A stretch of 64,000 nucleotides of DNA from Beijerinckiaceae bacterium (GTDB taxonomy: Bacteria > Pseudomonadota > Alphaproteobacteria > Rhizobiales > Beijerinckiaceae), in assembly GCA_947478405.1 (NCBI GenBank), contig CANJVX010000006.1:1-64000 (forward strand), given 5' to 3'. The notes below the pieces were generated by a model. It searched no databases, was not told the origin of the DNA, and was given only the letters and a program-made list of their open reading frames with translations. Within the stretch, counting starts at the first letter, position 1, and the number at the start of each line of letters is the position of its first letter. A program made the position numbers and the translations under genes. Below, in pieces: positions 55,118-63,956 of the stretch.

Positions 55118-56167
55118 TTATTGAGATGCTGCACGCAATTCTTGCGTAGCGCGGTCAAGAACTTTTGGGTCTGTGGCATAGACGCGATTGACCAGAGCCA
55201 AAATATCATTGCCCGGTTTAGACTCAATTGTAGCACCCAGAGCTTCCGCATCTTTACGGAAATCTGCATCAGCGATCATCATCTTGAATGCGACACGAAA
55301 CTCTTCGAGAACATGGACCGGAACACCCGGCGGGGTAGCTAGAGGCCGGCCATAGGCTAGTCGATCGATAAAAAGCTGAACAAGAATCCGCTCTTCCTCG
55401 GTTTTCGTAAATTCAAGAATGGTCGGCACATCGGGAAGATCTGCACTTCGTTTGTCGCGCAACTGCATCAAGACATGGATTCGCTTGCTCGCCACCCAAT
55501 CGGGCTTGCTGATCTTGATGCCGTCCCAGTCGGAGCCAATCAGCCCATGGACCTCGCCCGATTCCATCGCCAAAGCGATTTGCGAGGTTCCGACATAGCC
55601 CGCCACCAATTTGATCCGCGTACCCAGAACACTGTTGAGGAGACGAGGCCAGATCGTGACATCTGAACTGGGTGCGCCTCCACCAATGATCGCATCTTTA
55701 AACAAATCATTGGCGGTTTTGACTGGCGACGCATGCCACGAAATAGCAACAGCCGTATGACCATTGAGGCTGCCTATCCAACCAAACCGCCGGGCATCAA
55801 AATTAGCCTGCGTGTTACCAAAGAGTGATTCAAAGGCCGTTGTACTCGGCACAAGCCCGATGGTCGAACCATCGCGCGGCGCAACATTGTACAGCCAGTT
55901 GGTCATGATCAACTGACCTGCGCCCGGCATATTGGTCGCAATCAGCGTGGGATTGCCATTCATCACGCGTCCTAGATGTCGGGAGGCGAGACGGCCGTAA
56001 AGGTCATATCCACCACCGACACTGGTTCCGATGACCAGTGTGATTTTTCTGCCCGTATTTGCGGTCTGGGCCTGAGCCCGAACAACAATCCCGATGCTGC
56101 ATAAAAATACGGCTATGAGGACAAGTATGAGTTTGTAGATAGCTGACGCCTTATCACTTATGATCAT
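55118..56167 (-). CDS. TctC-like substrate-binding protein (GGGYD subgroup), paired with amidohydrolase
   Basis: A 349-residue periplasmic protein. ATG 56167 follows GGAGTGAAGGC; hydrophobic leader LILVLIAVFLCSIGIVV ends near AQA. KITLVIGTSVGGGYD, then ATNMPGAGQLIMTNWL, match the subgroup. It sits in a compact operon with the amidohydrolase downstream (17 bases) and the HbpS-like protein upstream (41 bases). Confidence 0.92.
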   Translation of the reverse strand: MIISDKASAIYKLILVLIAVFLCSIGIVVRAQAQTANTGRKITLVIGTSVGGGYDLYGRLASRHLGRVMNGNPTLIATNMPGAGQLIMTNWLYNVAPRDGSTIGLVPSTTAFESLFGNTQANFDARRFGWIGSLNGHTAVAISWHASPVKTANDLFKDAIIGGGAPSSDVTIWPRLLNSVLGTRIKLVAGYVGTSQIALAMESGEVHGLIGSDWDGIKISKPDWVASKRIHVLMQLRDKRSADLPDVPTILEFTKTEEERILVQLFIDRLAYGRPLATPPGVPVHVLEEFRVAFKMMIADADFRKDAEALGATIESKPGNDILALVNRVYATDPKVLDRATQELRAASQ

Positions 56168-56208
56168 GCCTTCACTCCGGGCCAATGTCAGACTGATTCA
56201 GGACTGCT

Positions 56209-56718
56209 TCATTTAGCGTCGAGCCTGCCTTGAATTTTCGCAATACCAGCGAGCGCGCATTTTTCATCCTGCGTTGATCCGGTTGAACCACCAACACCAA
56301 TGGCGCCCACTGTCTGACCGTTGGATTTGATCAAGACACCACCGGGCGCCAGAATGAGCCCTGGAATGCCCTGGATGCGTGCCACAGATGCCGGATCCTT
56401 GGTGATGCGCGCGGCAATTTGGGCCGACGTTGTCTCACCGCTCGCTCGCGAATAGCTTAGCACTGTAAAGGCTTTTGCATGCGCGGAATATGCCGAATGA
56501 ATAGTCGTGAAGGGATCATGAAAAGTAACCAAGACGCGAGCATGATGATTCATCACTTCCACAGAAACAGGATGCCCGTCAGCTTTGCATTGATTTAAAG
56601 CGGCGGAGGCCGCTTCAATAGCAACATCCAATGGCATGTAACGCTCACTAGGAAGACTTTGCGCGATGCCCGATTCGCAAGCGAGCGTAAGACTGGCAGC
56701 AATCAAAACATGTTTCAT
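56209..56718 (-). CDS. HbpS/GlcG family heme-binding-like protein, secreted
   Basis: A 169-residue protein with signal peptide MKHVLIAASLTLACESGIA. It has the DUF336 fold: VEVMNHHARVLVTFHDPF-like core, AHAKAFTVLSYSRASGETTS and the glycine-rich GGVLIKSNGQTVGAIGVGGSTG. Members include the extracellular heme-binding HbpS and the poorly understood GlcG. Its operon partners are a diheme cytochrome c, a binding protein and an amidohydrolase, so it may act in a periplasmic oxidation step. ATG 56718 is preferred over GTG 56739. Confidence 0.88.
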   Translation of the reverse strand: MKHVLIAASLTLACESGIAQSLPSERYMPLDVAIEAASAALNQCKADGHPVSVEVMNHHARVLVTFHDPFTTIHSAYSAHAKAFTVLSYSRASGETTSAQIAARITKDPASVARIQGIPGLILAPGGVLIKSNGQTVGAIGVGGSTGSTQDEKCALAGIAKIQGRLDAK

Positions 56719-56762
56719 AGCCTCTGCCTTTCTGATCACCTGTGGACTTCCGGAATGAAAGC

Positions 56763-57662
56763 TTAGGGCGCAACCGTTTCCATCGGGGGCAACGAGCGTA
56801 AAAATGCAACCAGTGCATTGAGATCATCGGAATCCATGCGCGCATACATACTGAAATCCATCACGCCAACCAGTTTGCCGCCATCGGGCCGCACACCTCT
56901 GGTGATGGCTGCTTTGATCTGATCGTCCGACCAAGAACCAAGCTGCACCGGAGTGATATTGGCGGCTACGACCGTCCCACCACCGCGCGCCGTATAGGTA
57001 TTTCCGCCGGCACCCAATCGCGCCAGATCAGGCAGCCCATTGATGCGCGGCGTGTGGCATTGGAAGCAATGGGACACAGTCACGCCAAGGTAGCGGCCGC
57101 GGGCCAGCTTATTGTCGAAATTGATTTCGGCAACGGCACTCACCGGCTCCAAGCTTGATGCCGTACGCTGTGCGCCAATCCGCTCGACAGGATTTTTGAT
57201 CGGCGGCACCAAACGTAAATAAGCGACGATCGCTTTGACGTCAGCATCCGAAAGATCCCGATAGAAAAAAGTACCCATGGGCGCTCGCACTGGCGCACCA
57301 TCGGGTCGAACTCCGTTACGGATAGAGGCTATGATCTGTTCATCCGTCCAGGCGCCGAGGCCCGTCTCAGGATCAGAGGTTAAATTTGATGCGAGCAAGC
57401 CACCTACACGCTGCCCGCCGGAGAGATGTCTGCCTGGAACAAGTCTCCCCTCGGAATCTTTGGGCGAGTGACAGCTCGCACAAATACCGATGGTCACAAG
57501 ATATTCACCCCTTGCGGCCAAACCGGAATCTGCTGCCAGCAATGCCGTGGGACTCGCACATGCCAAAGCCAGCAGGAGGCTGCAAGCCAAGAACTGTGAC
57601 CACAGGCGGCGCCACCGATCTCGCAGACCGCGCGGATCTTCGGACGTGACTAAGACGTGCAA
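56763..57662 (-). CDS. Periplasmic diheme cytochrome c
   Basis: A 299-residue protein. A leader peptide (hydrophobic stretch about residues 22-42, ends LLAADS) is followed by two class I domains, heme sites CASCH at 61-65 and CFQCH at 199-203. The C-terminal domains resemble the cytochrome subunits of alcohol/aldehyde or gluconate dehydrogenases. It starts at TTG 57662, supported by GGGGAGGGGCGG. It heads the operon HbpS - TctC-like - amidohydrolase, and may receive electrons from a periplasmic dehydrogenase elsewhere. Confidence 0.9.
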   Translation of the reverse strand: MHVLVTSEDPRGLRDRWRRLWSQFLACSLLLALACASPTALLAADSGLAARGEYLVTIGICASCHSPKDSEGRLVPGRHLSGGQRVGGLLASNLTSDPETGLGAWTDEQIIASIRNGVRPDGAPVRAPMGTFFYRDLSDADVKAIVAYLRLVPPIKNPVERIGAQRTASSLEPVSAVAEINFDNKLARGRYLGVTVSHCFQCHTPRINGLPDLARLGAGGNTYTARGGGTVVAANITPVQLGSWSDDQIKAAITRGVRPDGGKLVGVMDFSMYARMDSDDLNALVAFLRSLPPMETVAP

Positions 57663-57895
57663 CCGCCCCTCCCCTTTTTAGCCTCACACGGGCCTTCTTA
57701 TTGCTTCAACGATAGGCCAGCTGATGCACATGGAGCAACCGCCCCGCGGCAATTTAGGGCGATAATGGATAGTGGCTCATCCTAATATCCTAGTATCTCT
57801 TTGGCCACTCACAGGGAAAGATGGTTACGCCGAGCCGGAAGTAGCGCTGCGCCTCAACGCGTTGGGCCGACCGGAGAAGGATGGGGAGGATGCAG

Positions 57896-58954
57896 ATGCC
57901 GTTCAGAATGGCTCATGAATGCACGCGCGTCGCCGCCCTCGGATTAAGCTTGCTTTACAGCGCAAATTTAAGCGTCGCAGCAGAGGATTATTTCAAGGGC
58001 AAGACAATAAGCATCTACACCGGCGCCAGTGCAGGCGATGGCTATGATGTTTATGCCCGCCTTCTGGCCGTGCATTATCAGCGCTATATCCCTGGCAATC
58101 CAACAATTGTCATCCGCAACATGCCCGGCGCAGGCAGCCTGAAGGCTGCTAATTATATTTATGAAATAGCTCCGAAGGATGGCACCGCCATAGGAACGGT
58201 TGGCGGCGGCACCGCAACTGCCGAACTCTTTAAATCCAAAGGAGTGCGATTTGATCCACGCTATTATGCTTGGATCGGCAGCATGAATGCAGAAGTAGGA
58301 CTTGTGCTAGCCTGGAAGACGGTTCCCGTTGATCGCATTCACGATCTGTTCAATCGCGAGTTGGTGGTGGGGGGCGGCGGCCCAACTTCAGGCAATGTTG
58401 TTTTTGCCAATGTCATGAACAAGGTTCTTGGTACACGCTTCAAATTAATCGCCGGATATAAAAGCACCGGCGACATTGCTCTCGCCATCGAACGTGGCGA
58501 GCTGGAAGGCACGGCCAGCTATCATTACTCCAGCATCATCACCAGCAAACCAGACTGGATCACCAATGGCCAAGTGAAAGTCCTCTTACAGGATTCGCTG
58601 CGGCCCCATTCACTCTTTCCCGATGTACCGGTTGTCATTGATCTGGCCAGGACGGCCGAACAGAAAGACATTCTGGAAGTCGTCTTCGCTCGGCAGGAGA
58701 TGGGGCGCCCCTTCATGCTGCCGCCCGGCACGCCGGCAGAGCTCGTCACCCTCTTGCGTCGCACCTTTGATGCGGCCATGCGCGACCCGCAACTGGTGAG
58801 CGACGCCAAACGCCAGCGCCTCGACCTCAACCGCCCCATGAGTGGCGAGGACATCCACGGACTGATTGATCGTCTCTATACATTCCCGGCGGACATCGTC
58901 GCCAAAGCCGCGGAAGCCACCGGGGAAAATGCCGCAGAGGGCAGCGCCGATTAG
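57896..58954 (+). CDS. TctC-like substrate-binding protein (GGGYD-related subgroup)
   Basis: A 352-residue periplasmic protein. ATG 57896 is six bases after GGGGAGG and gives a leader ending LSVAAED. YFKGKTISIYTGASAGDGYD has GDGYD for GGGYD; IPGNPTIVIRNMPGAGSLKA and DPRYYAWIGSMN follow. It is divergent from the cytochrome c operon across about 230 bases. No partner gene follows it. Confidence 0.92.
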   Translation: MPFRMAHECTRVAALGLSLLYSANLSVAAEDYFKGKTISIYTGASAGDGYDVYARLLAVHYQRYIPGNPTIVIRNMPGAGSLKAANYIYEIAPKDGTAIGTVGGGTATAELFKSKGVRFDPRYYAWIGSMNAEVGLVLAWKTVPVDRIHDLFNRELVVGGGGPTSGNVVFANVMNKVLGTRFKLIAGYKSTGDIALAIERGELEGTASYHYSSIITSKPDWITNGQVKVLLQDSLRPHSLFPDVPVVIDLARTAEQKDILEVVFARQEMGRPFMLPPGTPAELVTLLRRTFDAAMRDPQLVSDAKRQRLDLNRPMSGEDIHGLIDRLYTFPADIVAKAAEATGENAAEGSAD

Positions 58955-59076
58955 CGCGGAGCATCACGTGGTTCGCACGAAATACCGGCAATTCCCGCCA
59001 TGCCCGAGCACCCCCGTGGAAGCTGGCCAAAGGGGCGGTCATTGGTTTTGACCGCCTGAGTTCTGAAGGCAGGTGC

Positions 59077-59382
59077 TCAATTTTCTCTATAGCAATATGA
59101 CTTTGCTTTTGATCCGGCAGGTGAGCTCATGCCCTCTGGGCACTGCATTGGATACTTCATTCCATACTCCAAGTAATATCCTGGAGCGGCCACCTTGCAG
59201 ATCATGGAAGCTACATATTGCCCTTCTGGGCACTGCGGCAGTTTGTTACCGGTAAGGCCTGGGGGCTCTGTCTTTTTAGGTTTCGGAGGCGGGGCTGGGG
59301 GCGGTTCACTTGCAAGCGCGCTCGTCGAAACAAGTAAGACAGCAAAAAGCCCGAGGCAGCCGAAGTGTATTGAACGCGTCAC
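59077..59382 (-). CDS. Small secreted cysteine- and proline-rich protein
   Basis: A 101-residue protein with signal peptide MTRSIHFGCLGLFAVLLVST and a Pro/Lys-rich linker (EPPPAPPPKPKKTEPPG). The rest contains two CPEG units (QCPEGQYVASMIC and MQCPEGMSSPAG) and several cysteines, which suggests two short disulfide-bonded repeats. No known family was recognised. It starts at GTG 59382. It is the only gene between a TctC-like gene and bchG. Confidence 0.72.
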   Translation of the reverse strand: MTRSIHFGCLGLFAVLLVSTSALASEPPPAPPPKPKKTEPPGLTGNKLPQCPEGQYVASMICKVAAPGYYLEYGMKYPMQCPEGMSSPAGSKAKSYCYREN

Positions 59383-59734
59383 TGGATTTCTCGCAAATAG
59401 AACAAGAGACCGATTTATTTAAATTCCAGCGATGCAAGTTTTGTGACAGTAAAAATCCGGGAACAGGAAGGGTAGCCGGCCTTATTTACATTCAGGCTGA
59501 ATAAATAGCGGGCATAATGAATTGAATTTGGTCAGATGTTTTAAATCTCGCAGAAAAACGCTGAACATCATCTGCAAGGCCGATTTCAAGCTCCCCCTAG
59601 CCCCTTGCCCCATAAATTTGGCCCACGCGCCCTTGGGAGCGGCACGCCCCCAAGCAGACCCGCTTCCAAAGCGGGATTGCACACCCGCTCATGATTTGGT
59701 CAAGATGGGCTCGCTTGTGCTCACTTTTTGTGAA
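59383..59734. other. Intergenic region before bchG without recognised gene
   Basis: About 350 bases. It holds a GC-rich imperfect inverted repeat around 59634-59660 (CTTGGGAGCGGC...GCCCCCAAG), but no supported coding frame, tRNA or photosynthesis regulator site (TGT-N12-ACA) was seen. Confidence 0.45.
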
Positions 59735-59754
59735 TCGGGGCTCGGAAGCCCCGA
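59735..59754 (+). promoter_or_regulatory. Hairpin in the bchG leader
   Basis: TCGGGGCT CGGA AGCCCCGA, an eight-base perfect stem ending 24 bases before the bchG start. It could attenuate or stabilise the mRNA. No U tract follows. Confidence 0.55.
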
Positions 59755-59778
59755 CTGAGAGATTATGGGACCGACGCA

Positions 59779-60702
59779 TTGAGAATTGACCCGACAGACC
59801 TAGCGACAGCCCGCCCCGCAGCCACCTATCCCAAGCCTTTAGCTGTGCTCGAATTGCTGAAGCCCATCACCTGGTTTCCGCCCATGTGGGCCTTTGCCTG
59901 CGGTGTCGTGTCTTCCGGTATGCCCCTCTTGCCAAACTGGTACATTATTCTGGCAGGCGTGATCCTGGCCGGACCTCTGGTCTGCGCCATGAGCCAGGCG
60001 ATCAATGATTGGTACGATCGTCATGTTGATGCGATCAATGAACCCGACAGGCCCATTCCCTCTGGGCGTATACCCGGCAAGTGGGGACTCTATATTGCAG
60101 GCATCTGGACGATCCTGTCCTTGCTCGTCGCCGCAACACTCGGACAATGGGTAATGGTGGCAACCATTGCGGGGCTCGTACTCGCCTGGGCCTATAGCGC
60201 GCCCCCCTTCCGCCTGAAGCGCAATGGCTGGCTTGGAAATGCAGCATGCGGTTTTGCTTATGAAAGCCTGTCGTGGATAACAGGTGCTGCCGCCATGATC
60301 GGCGGATCTCTACCGCCCATACAAGTGCTGATCCTGGCAATTCTCTATGGCGCTGGCGCACACGGCATTATGACGCTGAACGACTTCAAGGCGATCAAAG
60401 GCGACACCGAAATGGGGATCAACTCCCTGCCTGTTCTGCTCGGAGCAGAGCGCGCCGCGCTTGTTGCCAGCGCCATTATGGCGGCACCCCAGATGATCGT
60501 GATCGGACTTTTGGCGTCATGGGAGCAATATTTTGAAGCCGGCATCGTCACTCTCCTGCTCATCACTCAATTGCTCATGATGAAACGCTTGGTGCGTGAC
60601 CCGATCAAGGATGCCTATTGGTACAGCGGCTTTGGTGTGCCTCTTTACGTGCTCGGCATGATGGCAAGCGCTGTCGCCGCGCGCATCTTTGCAGGGGCCT
60701 AA
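59779..60702 (+). CDS. bchG: (Bacterio)chlorophyll synthase, UbiA family
   Basis: A 307-residue prenyltransferase with about nine hydrophobic segments. The first Asp-rich motif is QAINDWYDRHVDAINEPDR, with PIPSGRIPGKW after it; the second is GAHGIMTLNDFKAIKGD. Both, with SAPPFRLKRNGWLGNAACG, are diagnostic of BchG/ChlG rather than UbiA or protoheme farnesyltransferase. It joins geranylgeranyl or phytyl diphosphate to bacteriochlorophyllide, at the membrane. It starts at TTG 59779, the only supported start. No other bch, crt or puf gene is in the window. Confidence 0.95.
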   Translation: MRIDPTDLATARPAATYPKPLAVLELLKPITWFPPMWAFACGVVSSGMPLLPNWYIILAGVILAGPLVCAMSQAINDWYDRHVDAINEPDRPIPSGRIPGKWGLYIAGIWTILSLLVAATLGQWVMVATIAGLVLAWAYSAPPFRLKRNGWLGNAACGFAYESLSWITGAAAMIGGSLPPIQVLILAILYGAGAHGIMTLNDFKAIKGDTEMGINSLPVLLGAERAALVASAIMAAPQMIVIGLLASWEQYFEAGIVTLLLITQLLMMKRLVRDPIKDAYWYSGFGVPLYVLGMMASAVAARIFAGA

Positions 60703-60733
60703 CACGCCATCCGTTCTTTATTTGAGAGGCAAT

Positions 60734-62227
60734 GTGCGAACGTTTTACTTGCGCCTACTGGCGGCCATTGCAGGTGTGTTGCTCTGCACTGCAAGCATAT
60801 GGAATCTTGAACACGCACGATCTGGCCTATCGATCATACCGCTTGCTGTCGGCTCAACACCTGCAACGGTCTATCAGCTTGGAAGTGCGGGCAAAGCCCC
60901 AGCTGTAGTCATCGCCCACGGCTTTGCTGGATCACGCCAGCTTATGGAGGCCTATGCCCTGACGCTGGCACAGGCTGGATATGTTGTTGTCTCGTTTGAC
61001 TTTGAAGGGCACGGCCGCAACCCTACGCCCATGTCGGGTGATATCACGCATGTTGATGGGACGACGCAAATTCTGAAACGCGAAGTGAGGCGCGTCGTGG
61101 ATGCGGCCCTCGCGTTGCCATCGGTTGATGGGCGTGTCGCCCTCCTAGGCCATTCCATGGCATCAGACATTATCGTGCGCGAAGCTGTTGACGACCAACG
61201 TGTGTCGGCGACTGTGACCATCTCGATGTTCTCCGAAGCTGTGACAAAATCAGAACCCCGCAATCTCTTGATAATTTCTGGTGAATGGGAATCTTTCCTG
61301 CGCGCAAACGCGTTGCAGAAAGCACAGCTTACCGATCCGGCAGCAAAAGAAGGCGAAACTGTCGGTGACGCATCCACAATAAGCCGTCGGCGCACCTTTG
61401 TAGCGCCCCATGTCGAACATGTGAGCATCCTCTATTCTCCGCAAGCCATGCGCGATGCACGCGATTGGCTCGATGGTGTTTTTGGACTCGCCAGCAAGGC
61501 TCCAATCGCCTCCACCGGGGAGTGGATCATAATCCTGATGGCAGGTATCCTTCTTCTGGCTTGGCCACTGGCCGGGCTGTTGCCCCGCATGGATAGCCCC
61601 TCAACAATCCTGCCACTTCGCACATTCCTTCTTGCCACCCTCGTGCCTGCAACACTCACGCCGCCACTTCTTACCCTTGTCGACACGCGCTTCTTGCCTA
61701 TTCTGGTTGCCGACTATCTGGCCGCACATCTGTTTGTGTTTGGAGCAATCTCGCTCGGCATACTCACGTGGAACGGGGTGAAGCTGACACCGATCGCGTG
61801 GATATCAGCTGCAACTTTCACCGCTTACGGTATTTTGATTTTCGGTTTTGCGCTGGACCGCTACGTGGCTTCCTTCATGCCCAATGCCGCGCGCATGCAA
61901 GTGATTGCGATCATCGCCGTTGGCGCCCTGCCCTATATGATCACAGATGCGCTTGCCACCGATGGCGGGAGAGCGCCCTATTGGCGCATGTTTCTAGCCC
62001 GCGGTGCCTTTCTGGCATCCCTGGGGATAGCTGTCCTGTTTGACTTCGAGCGGCTCTTCTTTTTGCTGATCATCATACCGGTCATGATCCTGTTTTTCGT
62101 AATTTTCGGAACGATGGGCGGGTGGGTGGCGCGGCGCACCATGTCACCCGTAGCTGCGGGGATCGGGCTCGGCCTGATATTGGCGTGGTCACTGGGCGTC
62201 AGCTTCCCGATGTTTTCACCTGACTGA
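60734..62227 (+). CDS. Membrane-anchored alpha/beta hydrolase with C-terminal transmembrane domain
   Basis: A 497-residue protein. An N-terminal membrane anchor (LRLLAAIAGVLLCTASIW) is followed by an alpha/beta hydrolase (about residues 55-275; VIAHGFAGSRQLMEAYA, nucleophile elbow LLGHSMASD). From about 285 there are eight or so hydrophobic segments, an unusual fusion. GTG 60734 follows GAGAGGCAAT. It starts 31 bases after bchG on the same strand, so it is probably co-transcribed. A lipase, prenyl-ester hydrolase or other membrane esterase is possible. Confidence 0.82.
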   Translation: MRTFYLRLLAAIAGVLLCTASIWNLEHARSGLSIIPLAVGSTPATVYQLGSAGKAPAVVIAHGFAGSRQLMEAYALTLAQAGYVVVSFDFEGHGRNPTPMSGDITHVDGTTQILKREVRRVVDAALALPSVDGRVALLGHSMASDIIVREAVDDQRVSATVTISMFSEAVTKSEPRNLLIISGEWESFLRANALQKAQLTDPAAKEGETVGDASTISRRRTFVAPHVEHVSILYSPQAMRDARDWLDGVFGLASKAPIASTGEWIIILMAGILLLAWPLAGLLPRMDSPSTILPLRTFLLATLVPATLTPPLLTLVDTRFLPILVADYLAAHLFVFGAISLGILTWNGVKLTPIAWISAATFTAYGILIFGFALDRYVASFMPNAARMQVIAIIAVGALPYMITDALATDGGRAPYWRMFLARGAFLASLGIAVLFDFERLFFLLIIIPVMILFFVIFGTMGGWVARRTMSPVAAGIGLGLILAWSLGVSFPMFSPD

Positions 62228-62342
62228 TCGAAACAGTGAGTGGTTCGCCCGCCACGCGCAGCCGCGCTCTTGTCATCGTGATGTCATGAATAATGTCGCT
62301 AAAAGGCGCTTAGCCTGAAATGACTCAACCCGAAGGTGGCCC

Positions 62343-63677
62343 ATGCTTTTCCGAACAGCCCTTCTCATCGGTCTGGTATCCATAGCTCCCGCCCGCGTAT
62401 CGGCTCAGGGCGTCCAATTTATCGGAACCGGATATCTCGACGGAAAGGGTACAGACAAATCCGGCCTGGCAGCCTCGCTGCTTGAAGATGGCGTCTCGCC
62501 GATGAATGGATTGAACGGCATAGGCTCAGGGATGACGTATACGGGCTTCCAGAACCGCTTCGTGTTGTTGCCTGATCGCGGGCCAAACAAGGTCGAATAT
62601 AAGGGCGGCGCCGAAGTGGATTTCACCACCTCTTATCCCAACCGCATCCAAACCTTCGATATCAAGGTTGTTCAGGACGGAACACGCCCTACGGGGTGGC
62701 GCGTCGAACTTTCACATATCGGCACGACGCTTTTGAAAAATCCTGCGGGCGAGCAATATATCGGCCTTTCGACAGGCTTTCCGGCGGAGGGAAAGACAAA
62801 CCGACGCTTCGATTCAGAAGGTGTGGGTGTGGCGCCCGATGGCACATTTTGGATTTCCGACGAATATGGCCCCCATATTCTGCAATTCGACCAGACGGGA
62901 CACCAGATCGGCATGCTCAACGCCCCTGATGGTTTTGAAATTGCAACACCCGGCCCCAACCTGAAAACAGAAATGCAGACTAACAAGATTGGTCGCGCCA
63001 CCAATCGTGGGGCGGAAGGTCTCGCTCTCACTCCTAGCGGCCGCTATCTGGCGATTGCCATGCAGAGCCCGCTCATTCAGGACGGCGGCCAGAAGGGCCT
63101 AAACAGCCGCATCGTGATTTACGATCTCCAGAACAAGGCGGCCGCGCCACGCCAGTTTATCTATCCCTTCGATGATACAAAAATGGGGATCAGTGAGATT
63201 CTCGCAGTTGATGAGACACGCTTTCTCGTGAACGAGCGCGATGCTGCTGCCGGCGCTAATGGCCGCAAACTGCTCTATCTGGTCGACATCAACCAAGAAC
63301 AAAAGCCGACTGATCTTGCTGCAGCGGGATATGCGGGCGCCAACGGCAAGACATTGCCCGAGACAGGCTTTCCGGAAGGCATTATAGCGTTGAAGAAGAC
63401 GCTGTTTGCCGACATCGGCAAGCTGCTCAACAAAGCGCAGGAAGATGGAAAAGGCGCCTTCGCCAACGCGCGTGGCCTGCCTGACAAGATTGAGGGCTAT
63501 GCATGGGGCCCAGATCTGCCCAACGGCGACCATCTTCTTCTCGCCTGCAATGACAACGATTTCGACTCGTTAGAGACGGGTTTTCCCAATTATATTTGGG
63601 CCTTCGCAGTACCACCTTCTGCCCTACCGGGCGTGAAAGTCAACCGGCTCAACGAAGGTTTCAAATTCGGACCTTGA
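62343..63677 (+). CDS. Secreted phytase-like esterase family protein (PF13449 type)
   Basis: A 444-residue protein with signal peptide MLFRTALLIGLVSIAPARVS. The chain is a beta-propeller-type 'esterase-like activity of phytase' domain. Diagnostic parts are RFVLLPDRGPNKVEYKGGAE, DSEGVGVAPDGTFWISDEYGP, and NRGAEGLALTPSGRYLAIAMQ. It may hydrolyse phosphoesters or other esters in the periplasm. It is followed by a terminator, and separated by 115 bases from the alpha/beta hydrolase gene. Confidence 0.88.
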   Translation: MLFRTALLIGLVSIAPARVSAQGVQFIGTGYLDGKGTDKSGLAASLLEDGVSPMNGLNGIGSGMTYTGFQNRFVLLPDRGPNKVEYKGGAEVDFTTSYPNRIQTFDIKVVQDGTRPTGWRVELSHIGTTLLKNPAGEQYIGLSTGFPAEGKTNRRFDSEGVGVAPDGTFWISDEYGPHILQFDQTGHQIGMLNAPDGFEIATPGPNLKTEMQTNKIGRATNRGAEGLALTPSGRYLAIAMQSPLIQDGGQKGLNSRIVIYDLQNKAAAPRQFIYPFDDTKMGISEILAVDETRFLVNERDAAAGANGRKLLYLVDINQEQKPTDLAAAGYAGANGKTLPETGFPEGIIALKKTLFADIGKLLNKAQEDGKGAFANARGLPDKIEGYAWGPDLPNGDHLLLACNDNDFDSLETGFPNYIWAFAVPPSALPGVKVNRLNEGFKFGP

Positions 63678-63704
63678 ATTTTGGTGAGGTCAAATCACCA
63701 GCAA

Positions 63705-63736
63705 CAAAAAAAGCCGCCCAATTGGCGGCTTTTATT
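63705..63736 (+). terminator. Intrinsic terminator after the phytase-like gene
   Basis: AAAAGCCGCC CAATT GGCGGCTTTT, beginning 28 bases after the stop codon. The sequence from here to 64000 shows no other well-supported feature, only one short possible frame at 63858. Confidence 0.85.
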
Positions 63737-63857
63737 TCTGGTCCGCTGTAGGCTTTCAGCGGCTCGCATAGGCAAGTTTGCATGGCTTCTCGTCGGAAAA
63801 TGAGGCCGTGTCTCAAAATCCCCCTCGGTTGCCGGGACCCCGCCACACCATTATGCC

Positions 63858-63956
63858 ATGCACCCCAATTCCTCAGCTGTCACAGCGCCGGAAATGCTTC
63901 GCGAAGCTTTAGCTCGAGCTCAGATCGGCCGCCGCAAGGCGGCAATGAAAGCATAG
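63858..63956 (+). CDS. Possible 32-residue peptide
   Basis: A short frame encoding MHPNSSAVTAPEMLREAL and a basic tail (GRRKAAMKA). It has no clear ribosome binding site and no homology that can be recognised. The amphipathic helix-like composition is the only reason to list it. Confidence 0.25.
   Translation: MHPNSSAVTAPEMLREALARAQIGRRKAAMKA

Noticed and set aside
59634-59660. tRNA-like inverted repeat before bchG
   Set aside because: Only one imperfect stem can be drawn; no cloverleaf or T-loop sequence is present.
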